Positions 12,901 to 27,900 of a DNA stretch of 64,000 bases are shown piece after piece (positions within the stretch are counted from its first letter, which is position 1; each line of letters begins with the position of its first letter). The notes under the pieces were generated by a model, which saw nothing but the letters and a program-made list of their open reading frames with translations, did no database searches and was not told the DNA's origin. This DNA comes from Vanilla planifolia (lineage: Eukaryota > Streptophyta > Magnoliopsida > Asparagales > Orchidaceae). The stretch covers positions 19,439,755-19,503,754 of the forward strand of contig CM043868.1 of NCBI GenBank assembly GCA_023846275.1. The letters run 5' to 3'. A program made the position numbers and the translations under genes.

Positions 12901-15900
12901 TACATTCCATTTCAGATTTATGAATATTTGTATAAGTTAAAAACTTATACTATTAATAGCTTGAAACCTACAATAAGCTATCGAGCATGTGCCATCTATC
13001 TTGAGTCACCTAATACTAATTTAATTTCATACCTACAACTATTTAACTACTTTAAAAGCTTAATTTTATGTTAAAAAATTTTATTCCAAAAGTTTTCACA
13101 ATTGCTTCTTCCTTTATTATCTTAAGACTTGCTCCTTTGTGCTTTGACTAACTCTTATCATAATTCATATGATAAGCTTATCATAAATATTTGGTTTTTA
13201 AATTTTTGAAATCGTACTTGCTCTTTTTATACTTCATACTCTCTATATTCATTCTCAATTAACTCTTTTCATCCTACATCAAAATTAGAACATTTATTAG
13301 AATTGACTTTGATAGAGAGCTTCTAACAGATATTTAAAATACTAGATGGAATGCAAGGATGGATCCCATATACCATTTGTGTGGTCCACAAGAGTAAACA
13401 TAATTAAATTGTCTTCATTATTGCATAAAATCCTTTGGAGTTGGCTGGTATAATCTAAATAGCAAATGATGATCTTTGAGTCATAAGAAATAGAATGGAC
13501 TTGCAAAGATGGAAAGTTTCACTTTATAACTAAATATGTATGTTATGGATATGAAGGAATAAAGTGATGCATGAGGAATGTTTCAAAGATCAAAGGAAGA
13601 AATTGAACACGTTAGAAATATGGTTTTGAATGGCTAGCAGGCTTTGCTCCTTGTGTCCAAAACATTGTCAAGTTTGGGAAAATCCATTGTAATTTAGTTG
13701 TGAGAAGACAAGGGATCGATCAAGATCAACATGAACACCATGATGCCAACTCCTAGGTCTAGCAACTATGGTAGAGGTTTGGCAAGACAATCAAAAAGAG
13801 GCTATGTGGATAGTTTTGGCCAAAATTTAAGATGGGCAATAATTCTAGAAATATAGTTTTGAGTAATCAAACAAGGCTTGGAGGTGGCTTGGAATTAGGC
13901 ATGTAGGGAATTAGTTCTTGAATCGAATTGCCCACCAATCATCAACTCTTTGGAACAAAGAAGGAATCATTGTCCATTAATAGAGGTGCTAAAAGAAGTG
14001 TGTTGATTTAGCTATTGATATTCATCATACATTTTGAGAAGAAAACATGAAAACCTTAACAGAATATCTTAGAGTGCCTATTATATCAACATGATTCTCT
14101 ACTCAACTCACATATGAAGTGTCTCTCTAGGTGGAGAATCAACAATTTGTAGCACTTGCAATGTATAGTTGTTGTTTTGGGCCTACGGCCCTATTCTGTT
14201 AACCAAAAAATTCCTAATCAAAAACTTATGCAAGTTTTGTCTTACATCACAAAGTACTTTGAACCACAAAAAAATGTAAATATGCAGAAATCAAATGTTC
14301 AATATTGTGACTTACGCAAGAGCACCAAATGTTCCAGCAAAAATATTAACCCAAGAACTTCGAGAAGCTAAAAGTGCCTGCAATGAATGAAAATAACCAA
14401 AGCATTGAATTTACGTTAATTTCTGATCTATAATCTTCAAAGAATCTACAAATTGAGAATGCCCGAAGTTGCTTAAACTATCAGTATAAGTGTTATTTTC
14501 ATCTGAAGTTTTATCAAAGGTTCGTATATTTCTTAGGGAAGATACATTGAAAATCACATTATATAGCTTGTTTTTGAAGATGGAGGTTTCTCAATTTCTT
14601 TAGATAAAGAGAAATTTTTACCCACTCATGAGTAAGATACTTCCTAGGAACTTGACCGCATCATTCAGTTCTGCTGAAGTTGAATCCATCACAATTTCTA
14701 TCAACATGAGATGGCGGTTTCGCAATTTCTTTAGTTAAAGAGACACAACCCATTCATGAGTAAGCTATTTCCTAGGAACTTGACCACATCATTTAGTTTT
14801 GCTTAAATTGAATGCATCACAATTCCTATCAACATAAGACACATGATCCCTAAGGCTTTGACATAGAAATATTGTTTAATTCCATTTCTTTGTAGCAGCT
14901 TCTCTTTCTTGTAACTTATTCCTCGTTCTCATGAAATTCAGAGGAGTTCCATCATTAATCAAACCAAAATGTATCATCTATTAATAACATGATAATGTGC
15001 ACCATTTTAAGCAAGCAACTATTAGTAATCTATACAAAAGAAAATAGGAAGTTAAACCCATATTGCAAGGAATATCTTTTGGAAGAAAACCTTGCTTATA
15101 AAATTTGGTGCATACTAGAAGCAACAACTTAAAATTCCAAATGCAAGTGGAATAATTATTAAGGAAAAGGTCTGATGTAATTCGTATACAACTATTTAAT
15201 GAGCAAATATGTAATTGGAATGGGATGGCAGTTAAGTACGTCCTTACAGCAATAAAAAATGTTTTGTCACCAAGCTCAGAGAAAAAGATCAGCAAAAATG
15301 CCTGAAACATAAGATAAAAGAATATCTGATGCAACAGAACAAAAACTTGGAAATAATCAGTCTGGATTAATAAAAAAACCTCAAACAAATAAGTTTTAGT
15401 AGTATTCTTTAACCATTAAAAAAGATTATGTCGAAAGTGAATAAAAAACATCATAATGCATAAACTTAATAAAAGCATGGCAGAAAAGCAAGCTTCATCT
15501 CAAACTTCTCGCTAAACTGAAACAAGCAACTCACATATGTCAATTTACAAGAATAAATCATGACGAAACTCTTATTACTTCATCAATATCATCAGCATCT
15601 CAATTATTTAGGCTGAATTATTGTCAATAAAGAACAAGCAAAGCTACAAGCATAACTGGTAATAATTATTACCATTTTAAATGCAGAGCCAAAGTTCAAC
15701 AATTACCAGACTAGCTCTCACTTATAGGATGTATTTGGTCAGTCTTTTTTCTTTTTTCAGAAAGCAAATTGCCTGATTGATAAGGATATTGCTGGCATAG
15801 CAAATAAGCTGAGTTTCAAGAATACCAAAGTGAACAATCAAAAGAACTTTCAAATTGTCTTCTTTGCTGACATGCGAATGTGTATATGTATATATAAGAT

Positions 15901-18900
15901 ATCTTAATTTTTGTAAAAGAGAACTTGTTTTCTCTTTTCAATTGGTAACAACATTAGTAAAATATTTTAGAATTGTTGAAATTAGAGGATATACATAATC
16001 TTCTATTGTATCAACTTCATCAATTGTATGGTTTATTTCCTTCTTAATAGTTTTCATTAGTTCTAAGTTTTGTTAATGAGAGATAACATTATAATTTTGA
16101 CATTTCAATAAATAAGTCAATAATCATATATACTATTTACTTATCAGTCTTATTTCTTTGTTTTGCAACAACAACATATATCATCATTTTATGTGAAGTT
16201 TCATCAATTTGTTTATCATGACAATCATCGACATTCCACTATGAGTTTTCTACTTTAATTATCTATTACATGGTTATCTCTCTCTTCAAATAATACTTTT
16301 AAAGGCATTGCCCTTTAATAATAATATTTATCTATATGTCTTCCTTCATATTTTATTTTATTTAGTAGCAAAAAGAGTTAAAAAACTTTGGGAGAAACTT
16401 CTTTTGCAGGAAATATACCTTTCAATAATTATAAATATGAAAGATTAACAAATAATCAAAAGAAAAAAATAATTATAAAATTGAGATTAGCTCTTTGTAA
16501 GGATATCAAATTGAGATATTAACTAAAAGAAAAAAAATAATTATAAAAAGGACAATTAGGAAAATTATGTGAATAATTTGCCCATAAAATTCCTAGAGAA
16601 AAAGAACAAATAAGGAAACATGATTTCCCCTCAAAACTAAATAATCAAAAGAAAAAAGATAAGAAGCAAAATAAGGTAAAAAGCAAAAAAAAAATGGAAT
16701 ATCCCTAGATAGATAAGTAAGTAGTCCATTTCTCAATGATACCATGCCAATAGAGAATAAATTTTTCAGTGAGATCTACTTTGAAAAATTTTAAAAACAG
16801 TTATTTTCAATTTGTTGAATCTCAAAATAATTATTTTAAATAAAATCAAAACAATTAATTTAAAAGAAAATCAAATAAAGTTTTTGAAAGAAATTCACCT
16901 TATTAAATTACACAAGATGCCAACCACTGATTAAGATACAAAAAAAAATTGAAAGCATAAATATTTTTTTAAAAGAAATTTGTGGAGAAATCTCTCGTAC
17001 TTTCTTGAAAAGAAAAAATCATAATGTTTCACTTTCTTACGAAGAAAAGCTTGACAAAAAAGTATTCTCATCATGGCTAAACCTTATCAAATGAATAGGA
17101 ATTACTTAGAGTTATATAAAAAAAAATGATCTTTTGGAGAAAGATTTAATTAAAAAATTGTATTCACTATGAACCTATACAAAATTATATGTTAATAATG
17201 CGAAAAACAACAGGAAAGTTCTGCCACAAGTCAATAATAAAATCAATCATAGATGTAATTTATGTAATCTCCCTAATGAAAAGGAAAAGGAAGAAGCAAT
17301 CTCCAGTGCTAAAACCACAAACGGTGAATCATCCTCCCAAACAACTTCAAAGAAAATCATTACTGACTTTGAAACCCGTAATTATTACAAAGAATATAAA
17401 AAAATTATAGTAATTAATCTTGGTGACCATGAAATGGAAAATTACCCATGAGGAATTAAGAAGAGATATACTAATATTTTTCTTTATCCTAATAAATCTG
17501 AGACAGAAATCTGAAAAACAATATTAAGAAAACTAAAAGTGATGGAATTCAGACACCATAAAAATCCTGATAATTCCTTCAATGCCTACAGTAAAATCAT
17601 GATAAATGGAATTCTCCATCGTAAAAACCCTTTCAATGATACAATGAAATAGTGTTCTTTAAACTATAGAGCTAATATATCTTAACAAAATGCTCATTAT
17701 TTTAAAACAATAAAGTTTGATATAATATAGACAAAAAAGTAGATAATCAAATACTACATTATGAAATTAATCTAAGAACTTAAATATTGCCATCAGAAGT
17801 TATAACGCATCAGAAAAGTAATAATTAGCAGTAGAAGATTGCTGAACAATAGCATAGTCTACTAAAACTATTGCCAATTTGAAAGGTATCCAATGAAAAC
17901 TCCAAAAATTATTTTTAATAAGTTCAACATTACTGTTGTATAATCTTGTGCAAAAGATGCGACATCATAACATCCACTGAACAGAAAGTTATTAAACTAT
18001 CATGGAAAGATAAACACCAGAAACTTTTGAATGCAAGTGAATGTGATAAGAGTTCCAAGGAAGCACTCCTAACTGAAGCAAAACCTGTATTAATGTCACC
18101 CAAGTCACCAATAAAGGAAAGAGGATGAATTCCATTGTTAAATTCAGGAGCAGCGGCTGCCTGCTGACATGCTTGAAAACTGAATATACAAACAAGGATT
18201 GCCATCTTATGCCAAACATGGAATTCCGCATGTAAAGAAGATAGACAGCATCCTTCTAGAATATCTTGAGTTTCATCCATCACAAAGTAGGCATGCTTAG
18301 TTTCTGTTTGAATCATAGTTTTCCATCCGCCAAAGCTTCTGAACTTCTGCAGAATTAATTAAATAACCTTACAATAGAATTTAAGGTGACATTTAAAATG
18401 CAGAATTAAAATTAGAAAGTTTATTATCACAAAAATGTGATGAACCATTTGAATGGAAAAACCTCGCTTACGTACTTCTGTCTTTAATAATCGTAAAGAT
18501 TGAATTGCAGAAGTCAATTTCACTATCATATATAGATCATAATAATTAACATATTCATGTTTTGTATTTCAAGATATTACATCCATAAATCAGCTATTAT
18601 TTAAATATCAATAAACAATATCCCATGAAAGGCCAATGCATTGATCCACAAAAGTTTGTTGGGATTCTCAGAAGTTGTAGAAGCTGCTTGAAACAAAAAC
18701 TTGCTATTTATTAATAGTGCCTGTGATGATTCACAACTGGATCATAGATCTGCTTATGACCCAACACAGCCTAAGTTTCAATCAGATTAACCCTCAAAAT
18801 AACCAAGATATCTAATTTATAGGTCACCTACTCAACTTAAGATGATACTAACTAGTAATAGAAACAATTTTACTTCACTTTCACATGTCTATTCCATAAT

Positions 18901-21900
18901 CATAAATATAATAATTTTTATTGTTTGACTTGATTCAGGATTTGGAAAGAAAGATTCATTTGGACATAGAATCATAAATAACCAAGATATCTAATTTATA
19001 GGTCACCTACTCAACTTAAGATGATACTAACTAGTAATAGAAACAATTTTACTTCACTTTCACATGTCTATTCCATAATCATGAATATAATAATTTTTAT
19101 TGTTTGACTTGATTCAGGATTTGGAAAGAAAGATTCATTTGGACATAGAATCATTAAAGATTGTGATATTAAAATTATCATATCTTTCTAAAAATTTGGA
19201 ATACTGTCAGCATATTTAGTGTTAGATTTTAATTGATTAAATATCCTAAAAATACATTATGATTTTTCCTCTACTATAACACATTAATATTTTTGTGTTG
19301 TTATATTACCATTTTTTTCATAGGGTTTAGATCCAGAGGAAACCCTAATCCATTGTAGATCATGGATTGGATCCCGGTGGACTTTAACCTGCTCCAATTA
19401 TTGTTCTAATCAAGATTATATCAAGGTTTGACAAGGGTCAAAATCAACCTGATTCGAACAAATTGACATTTTCATACCTAATGAGGTATAAAAATGATAA
19501 AACTCGAAAATAAAAATAAAAAAACTAGGCCATACTCCAATAGGTAGCTGAATTTGATTATATGATCATAATGTCAGCCATAATAACAGCTATGGTACTG
19601 CTCTAAATTTCTTTGGTTTATTGATATAAATCCTACTCCAATAACAAAAGCTAATCGAATTCAAGTGAGAACCTTCTGATTCCAACCAGATCAAATGGGT
19701 TTAGCTTGAATTTACACTTAATTTGAAAAGTAAATCTTTTCAGAAGTGCCACAAAAATTAGTATTCAATTAGTAGATAAAACTTTTGTAGCTTGCATCAA
19801 ATTTCCATATGGGATCAAAATCTTTTCAGCAGTGCTAGTAAGAATTAGAATCTATTTTAATGCAAGATGGGTCGAAATATTTCATAAGAAAAATATAAAC
19901 TAAACTCAAGATAATGTTAAGAGGGAAAACTTAAACTTAAGGACCATGTGAACGCATGAAAATTGTTCAATGGGTTTACACATTTTTATAAAACGAAAAC
20001 TTAAAATTTCAAGTAAGTTCAAATTCCATCTCAATTGAGCAACAGTGGGCCTGAACTCAGCTTGTTGTTGTAGTTTCTGAAGAGTAGCTGCTGTTATTTG
20101 AGTAGTTCTTCAAGCTCAGAACTCAAACTTCATTGTCACATTTGAATCCACTCAATGATCTAGTGAGCTTGAGCAAATTTCAATTGTCAAGGAATCTTCA
20201 TCACATAAAATAACTGAACTATAAAACAAAGAATTTATGCCACCTTGCTAATTGCCAACCCATTGAATGCAAACAATTAGCTTAGGAGACGGATTATTTT
20301 GGGCAGATTCAATGCGACGAAGTGAACATAAATTATTTAGAAGTATGCAACAAACAGAGATTGAATGATCTAGTGCTAAAAGATGTGCATCTTTTCCACT
20401 ACTGAAAAAAAAAGGTCTGCTTTCATTTAAAATCATACTCCATGATACATAGTTATTTCATGCATTTTGTAATATTTATTTGATGTTCCCTTTTATCATT
20501 TAGATCAAATATTAACTTGGCAATTATATTTACTTTAGCCAAATGAAGCAAACTTAAATAACTACTTCATAGTAGATTGTTATTTCACGCAATTGGGAAT
20601 TTTTATTCAATGTTCCCTTGCAAAAATCAAATTGCTAACTTGGCAATTACCTTTATCTAGAGCAGCCAAATGGAATAGGTTTAAACAGCTGCTTTCAAAC
20701 TTGTAGCTCACTTTTTGCCACATAAAAATGTTTCTCCATGAATTCAGGGAAAGGGTCTACATTTCATTCATTCAAACAGTTTGCTACTGAAGACATTTGA
20801 AGATTAAACATAACATACCCTCCACCCTCCCCTCTCCCCCCTCCCCTCTATCTCTCTCTCTCTAGCAGACCTACGATGTGCCCATGCTTTTCCTTCCAAA
20901 GCCTCTTTTCTTTAATCATCATTATATATAGCTCCAACTAAGTAATAGACCTTCCCAATCACAATTCATTTGTTGTTGACTAGCTCAATAGCAAACAATT
21001 TAAACTTGTGTCTAGTTTAATGGCAAGTAAGATAATCCAAACAAAATCATGAGTCATTACTAAACTTATAGATTCTCTTATTTTTTTTACAATGTGATCC
21101 ATTCTTAGAGAGGTAAACTTTTAGTCTATGCAATAATAATATTGAACAAAATTTCATGCATAAAAAAATTAGTCTAACAGTTTTTTTTAATGCTAAATAA
21201 TTCACGAGTAAAGCTTCATACATGATAGGGAAAATTGGACCAACAAAATAATAGTTGGCTGCAAGCCCCCCTATTAACGTTAAAAATAAACCTAGATGGA
21301 AATCAATAATGAAATATTTAAGCATAAAGGGAACCTTCTCAAGCGCAACAGGAGGGAATGTTTCACTCTCGCTTGATATTTTATTTTCTTGATTTTCATG
21401 GTCATAACATTGATCACCAAACCTATAAATACAATATCACTTGTTATAAGCATATAATATATATATATATATATATGCATATAGATTGAACAATAGGAAA
21501 ATGATCTATTCTCTAACTTCTAAAAAATTTCATTAGTAGATATTAAACTAAAATGGAATGGAAAATATACTAGATAATAAATAAGGCTTCCCAGGATAAA
21601 TCCTTATCCACACATTTAGTGGAAACGTTTCAAAGTAAAACTTAATACACCCAGTTTGAAAAGCATATAATACATGTTTTTCATCTTGAAATAATACTTT
21701 AGGCTTTCATACATTTATTTAACACAACTTGTGCAGCTGAGCCATTCATAATCATTCAATTGAAAAATTATCATATGGCAAAATTACCATATATTAATGC
21801 AATGACACTGTCAATTTTGACACATTTTGTTGTTCTAGAAATACTGCTTTCTGATTTAGCTAAAAATATAAAACACTAGCATGCAATCATATATGCAACC

Positions 21901-24900
21901 ACAATGTTTTTTTAAGGCTTACATATCTATGTTTGACTCTATGATACTTGCCTAATATGTGTAAGATGCACCATTTGGCATATCATAGTTAAAAAAATTC
22001 AAATGAACTAACATTCACTAATACTTGTTAGCTACTCGTCAAACACTACTACATGTATATTGTGCATGATATTTACTATTTCGTGAATGAAGAAGACATT
22101 TATATATACAAAGAAAAAGATAAAAAATGATAAATACAATTACTTTAACATTGTTTATAATTTTAATGTAAGATTGAAAGTGATAAACAAAAAATGCTAT
22201 AATACTTATATTATAATTATTTTAAAAATGTCAAAATGTATACTAGAACAATAGGTGTAAAGATGATGAATTAATATTGTGAATCTTTATCATTTTATTT
22301 ATAACAATTAGAATATTATATTAACCAAACCAAATGATGTGGCTCTCTGTATCTTACATTAAAAAATTTATAAACAATGTATGCTAGAATAATAGGTGTG
22401 AAGATGATAAATTAATATTGTGAATTTTTATTATTTTATTTATAAATAATTATAATATTCTATTAACTAATCCAAACCATATGACTCTTGCCTATAAAAA
22501 GTAAGATGCTTTTTTTGTATAAAATAGTATGCTGAATTTATTTTATTTATATTTATGTTCAACTATATTATATTTAAAAATGATATCATAATGTATTTTA
22601 ATTCTACCTTTTTAACATTTGGCATTGTCTAACTAAATCACATCGCATTTGTATCCTCATATGGTTTTTGAAAAAATCACAAAAGCGTAAGCAAAAGTCA
22701 AAAGGCAATTACAAAAATTTCAAGAAAAGCATATAATAAGGCATAATCGATATCAATTGGAAAAGAAATTAGAAATTGGTTACATTACATGGTTATATAT
22801 TAGCAATCCTATATGGTCTTTCAAAATCTCAAAATTGCTTAATGACAATTCTTAAAAGTTTGAATTATATACTACCATATAGAAATTTATTTTGTCACAA
22901 TATCAAGAAACTAAAACTATTTGATCCATGCTTCATCAATGATGATTATGAGTTTGCTAAACACAATATTGCTTGTTGTCCTCCCACTAATAATAGGAAT
23001 AAATGTCCCTTTCTTTGATGTTTATGATCCTAGCCACATAGCATCATTGAATGATTGCAAATGGTTTGTCAATTTTATTAATTATTACAATAGAACTACT
23101 TAATTATATGCAATGAATAATAAAAGTTTCTACCTACATTAAATTGATTCATAAAATGGAGCTCGCTTAATTTATTACAAGAGTATGCCTTAATAAGAGA
23201 CAACGGCAACGGAAAAACTAGGATTTATTTACAAGCATTTGTATGGGAAAACACAATACTATAGACTACTCATCTCAACAAATAGTCTCAAAATGAGGCC
23301 TAACCACACCCAACCATTATTGAAGACCTTTTCTTCTTTATAAATTGACTCCACTAAAAACCATCTTCTTGTCTCTTGACATAAATAATGTATGCTCCAA
23401 CATTTTTTGAACCCATAATCAAATATGAGAAATTACATTCTAATAATCGAATTTCCATATTTGTCAAATGTCATATTGGATATAAGAGTTAAAATTGGGG
23501 TTTAATATGAGTCCTCCTATTTTTTAAGAACATTATTTATTTGTATTTGAAACTTGCATTGACAAAAATTAAAGATTCTCTTCTTCTTTAAAAACTAGTC
23601 CCCTTGAACTTTATTTTGACACCAAATGCCAAATATTTGCTTTAATAACCCTTTCTACCTCCTCAGATGGGCTTTGCCTACTTTGGAAAGTTTCTAAAAT
23701 AGACCAAAAGTTAGGGTTAGTCTAAACATCCTAATGTGATGTGGCAGGTTGCTAAGCTCATGTAAGTAACACTGATTCTGATGCTTGGGAAGGAAAGAGT
23801 AGTAGAGACAAAAAATTCCATTGCTCTTCCAATGACCATAACTGTAGTATTAGCTATGAAGGATGGATTGATGACGATGTTGGATCCTTTGGTCTCACCA
23901 AAGATGATTAAGATTGCATAGCTAATATAGTTGGAGAGATTGAAAAGCACAGAACCCAAGGAGGAGACCTTATGAAAAGGGAAGTAAACAGAAATTAAAA
24001 AAGAATGAAGGATATAACAATTGAGAGGAAGCTAGAAAAAAAATAAATGTAGTATCCATAGTGAAGAAGGCAAGAAAGATAAGTTGATTTCAATTGAATT
24101 TTTCACCTCTTACAAGTTTTGGCCAAGCCACCAATGATGGTCATCCAAGAGGCACTATAGTTCTACTCAATCTAGAAGGATTGACTATATACCCCACTAA
24201 TGTCCTATGATATCACAAATGAGTCTAGATAATGATGATTTCAAATAGTTTCCCATTAACCTAAAGAATCTTCTATCAAATTAGAATGCGGACAACTTAG
24301 CAAGGGAAACAATGCCTTCACTAGAGGTTGTGGACCAAAATGTGGACAACCTAGTTGGTGTTGCCTAACATGTTCAAGCTAAGAACAACAATTTGACTAA
24401 AACAATTGCCTACTTTTAGGAATCAAGAAATTCTAGGATTACTTCTTGAGGACCAAATGTTCTCAAGAAGGATTGGCTATATACCCCATTAATGTCCAAT
24501 GATATCACAAATGAGTCTAGATAATGATGATTTTAAATAGTTTCCCATTAACCTAAAGAATCTTTTATCAAATTAAAATGCGAACAACTTAACAAGGGAA
24601 ACAACTACCCCTTCAATAGAGTGTGTGGACAAAAACTTGGACAACCAAGTTGGTGTGGCCTAACATGTTCAAACTAAGAACAACAATCTGACTAAAATAA
24701 TTGCCTAATTTTAGGAATCAAGAAATTCAAGGATTACTTCTTGAGGACCAATGAGCTTCCAATTCATTGAAGTGGGATCAATTCCCATGACAAACAAGTT
24801 CTAGAAGATTAGTGGCATGGGCAACAAAGGACCCTTTGGCTCTATTAGGTGCATAATGATTTTTTTTTCATTATTCATCATCTACTTCTGAGCTCATTTA

Positions 24901-27900
24901 TTGCTCCTCATGATAATGAGTAAAACCCTTTGAAACAAATGTTTTCTTGTAGAATTTTTCTTGTTTTTCGGAGCCTTCAACAAGATCTCTTAAGTTTATA
25001 AGTGCTTGTGAAGGTCCTAAGCAAGTATCCCTCCTAGTTGAGGCTAATTGCCATCAGATTTGCTCAACTCAAAACCTAGTTGAAAATGTAGTTGATAATC
25101 GACACCATTCAACGAAGGCAATGTCAAGATTTCTTAGGTTTTATATGTGGGCAAGTTATGACAGAAGGTGGTTATTGTCAATCAAAGCCAAGAGACTAAT
25201 GAATCACTAATATGAATCTTTCTCTCAATTGAAGAAATAGACGATAATCAACACTATTCAACAGAGACAATGTCAATATTTCATAAGTTTAGATGGGCAA
25301 GTTATGAAAGAAGGTGGTTCTCAAAAAACATAAAAATGAAAAAAAGAGGAACACTACAAATGATTCTATTAATGATTCTTTGGTCTTATAATTCATAGAA
25401 CACCACACTTGCCTATATGATCATCACAAATTTGCAATCATAAACTTATTTCTCTTCATAACCACCATCCATGACATTCGACCAACTGACTTTGCCTGTC
25501 ACAGCCAGTACAACCATTGTGCCCCATGTGCTATCATGAAGTTGTTTACCAATAATCCCCCATTTTTGTCAATCATGTTGTCCTCAATCAATAGATCAAC
25601 TTTTCAACCTTATTCCATTAGCTAGTTTCAATACTTGTCACAATTGAACATATTTCACTAATATGCATCTCAAGATGGATCTATTCATCTCGAGTAAGGA
25701 TAAGTGATCTATGACACCTCTTAATACCTATCATAAAAGGTCTTTGTTTCCACGACACCTTATCCTTTGTGTGGTGCAAGCCTCCTTGAGGTCCCTTTTC
25801 ATGTCGAGCAATCATTACATTGGTTTCCTAAACAATGGGGATGTGGCTTAGTTGGTCTAAAAACATAAAAGGTTTATTTGATCGACAATTGTTAAGGCCA
25901 AGCCATCCCACCAATAAAGGACCAAGGACTCATCGATTGAAAAAGAGAAGCAAATTAGCCAAATTGCTACAATCTAAATCCTTATTGTTGATGATATTGC
26001 ATCCATTAGTGTAAAAAGTCTCTTTGTTAGTCTCCATAATCATTGTTAATTTTGGAATAAGAAACAAGAAATTGTCCATCATTGTGTTGCCATGTGTCAC
26101 TCATTGAGTGATAGCATAAGCCAAGCCCATGCACCTTATTTACTCTTTAAATATGGAAAAACATCAATTTTTGCTCACTTTTAACTACCTATATTTGACC
26201 TCGTGTTCTTCCACCTCCAAAACCCAACCTCTTTCTGAGACTAAAAATGTAGAGGATGAGAGCTAACAACCTCATGAACTTAATTTTTGGGAATGCCTAA
26301 AGTCTCCACAATTGATAAAGACAACCAGTAACTAACAAAAAGGTTTAGTTTATCGGTGGTGATTTGGCTACTCATACCAAATTTATGACAAATTCTTGCA
26401 TCTCTTTAAAATCAATAGAGTTGAGGCTGTCTTCCCTTTAAAAATTATTACACAGAAATCTCCAAGCACTTTTGACGCAGGTAATGGAAGAGTTCTATTG
26501 TTATCAGAAGAGTAAAGCCTTGACATTGAAAGTGTCTCAAACTCACATCCACTAGCCAGGAACAAGTACTCATTCAAAAATTGGTAGTATAAATAGGGCT
26601 CTAGAACAAAAGTTCATGCACAATAAATGAGTCATCTTTATATGATGACCACCTTATTGACAAATTAAAGATGGTCCTAGCTGAGGTCCCCTTTGTCTGT
26701 TAGGTTTGACTAATTGCAAAGAGAATGAGCAGAAGTGAATTTTGCATCTAGATCTTAATTAAGCTCTAATATCAAAAATGACAAAGGATGAGACAAGATA
26801 AAATCCTGCTGTGAGATCTGAAGTGAGAAATGGCAAAGACAAAGATGACAGCAATGATAGAAGTTGAACAGAATCACAAATCGTATATCTTCATATTACA
26901 ACCCAAAAGAGGGATATTCATGCATATATGATAAAAGAACCATAGTTTCTAGCAAGCAATACCAAGAAAAAAATCTCATCTTGTTATTTCATAATAAGTG
27001 TTTAAATAAAATACAAGACTAAAACCTAGACTTAGAAACAACATGATGAAACTCCTAATCAAAATTATAAAAAATATATAAAAAAGGATAAAAAAATTGT
27101 GATAGTCTTATATATATAACTCATTATAACCCATAATGCATTGAAAAATAAAATAAATTAAAGAAAAGATAATAAGATCTACTAAATTAGTTTAGTCATT
27201 ACATTTATTCACTCCATCAAGAAAAACTTTATCCTACAAAGTTTTGTTTCAAGTGAATCTTATCAAATTTAGCATCAATTTGTATAAGTTCTTAGAAATC
27301 AAGATATTAGATAACGTGATTATATGAAAGTTCACACAATTCAACTACATAAATACTCTGTTTAACTCATATGAAGGTTTAATCATATAAAAGCTCAAAA
27401 CATCTAGTTGAGTAAATCTTTTATTTTTTGAGTCTATAAATGAATTTGGTGGCCTCAACATACCCCAATAAATAGATATATTTTCAATGTTAAAAGCTAG
27501 ACTAAACATTTTATACATAATAAAACAAAAATTACAAAAACTTATATGCAAATAAAAAAAAATACATGCAAATAAAAAAATATTTATGTTTAATGATTGA
27601 GATAAAATTAGGAATAAAAAATTTGTTGAGACAACATAAACTTAATTGATTCTTCTTTTAATGGCTCACTTGATTATGGCTCAAGTGAAATAGGCTTAGA
27701 TGGATTTCAGTTAGTTTAATTTCAAATAAAGTAGATTTTGATTGATAGATTTCAAAAAATTATAAATGTTCAAATCCATAAAAAAAAATTCATTAATTTT
27801 CCTTTAAGCGATATCAGTAATAACTTGTAAATTTAGTTGATATAAAATAAAAAATTGACAATTTAGAGTAATAGCAATAACTTTGTTAAGGTGTCAAGCT

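Noticed and set aside
21047..21334. Extension of exon 2 (VPFMLKYF... and a hydrophobic run)
   Set aside because: The phase of exon 3 fits the shorter exon; the extension would need a different acceptor and is kept only as an alternative.
25848..25900. A-box-like GTGGCTTAGTTGG as a tRNA or SINE
   Set aside because: No B box at the right distance and no cloverleaf.
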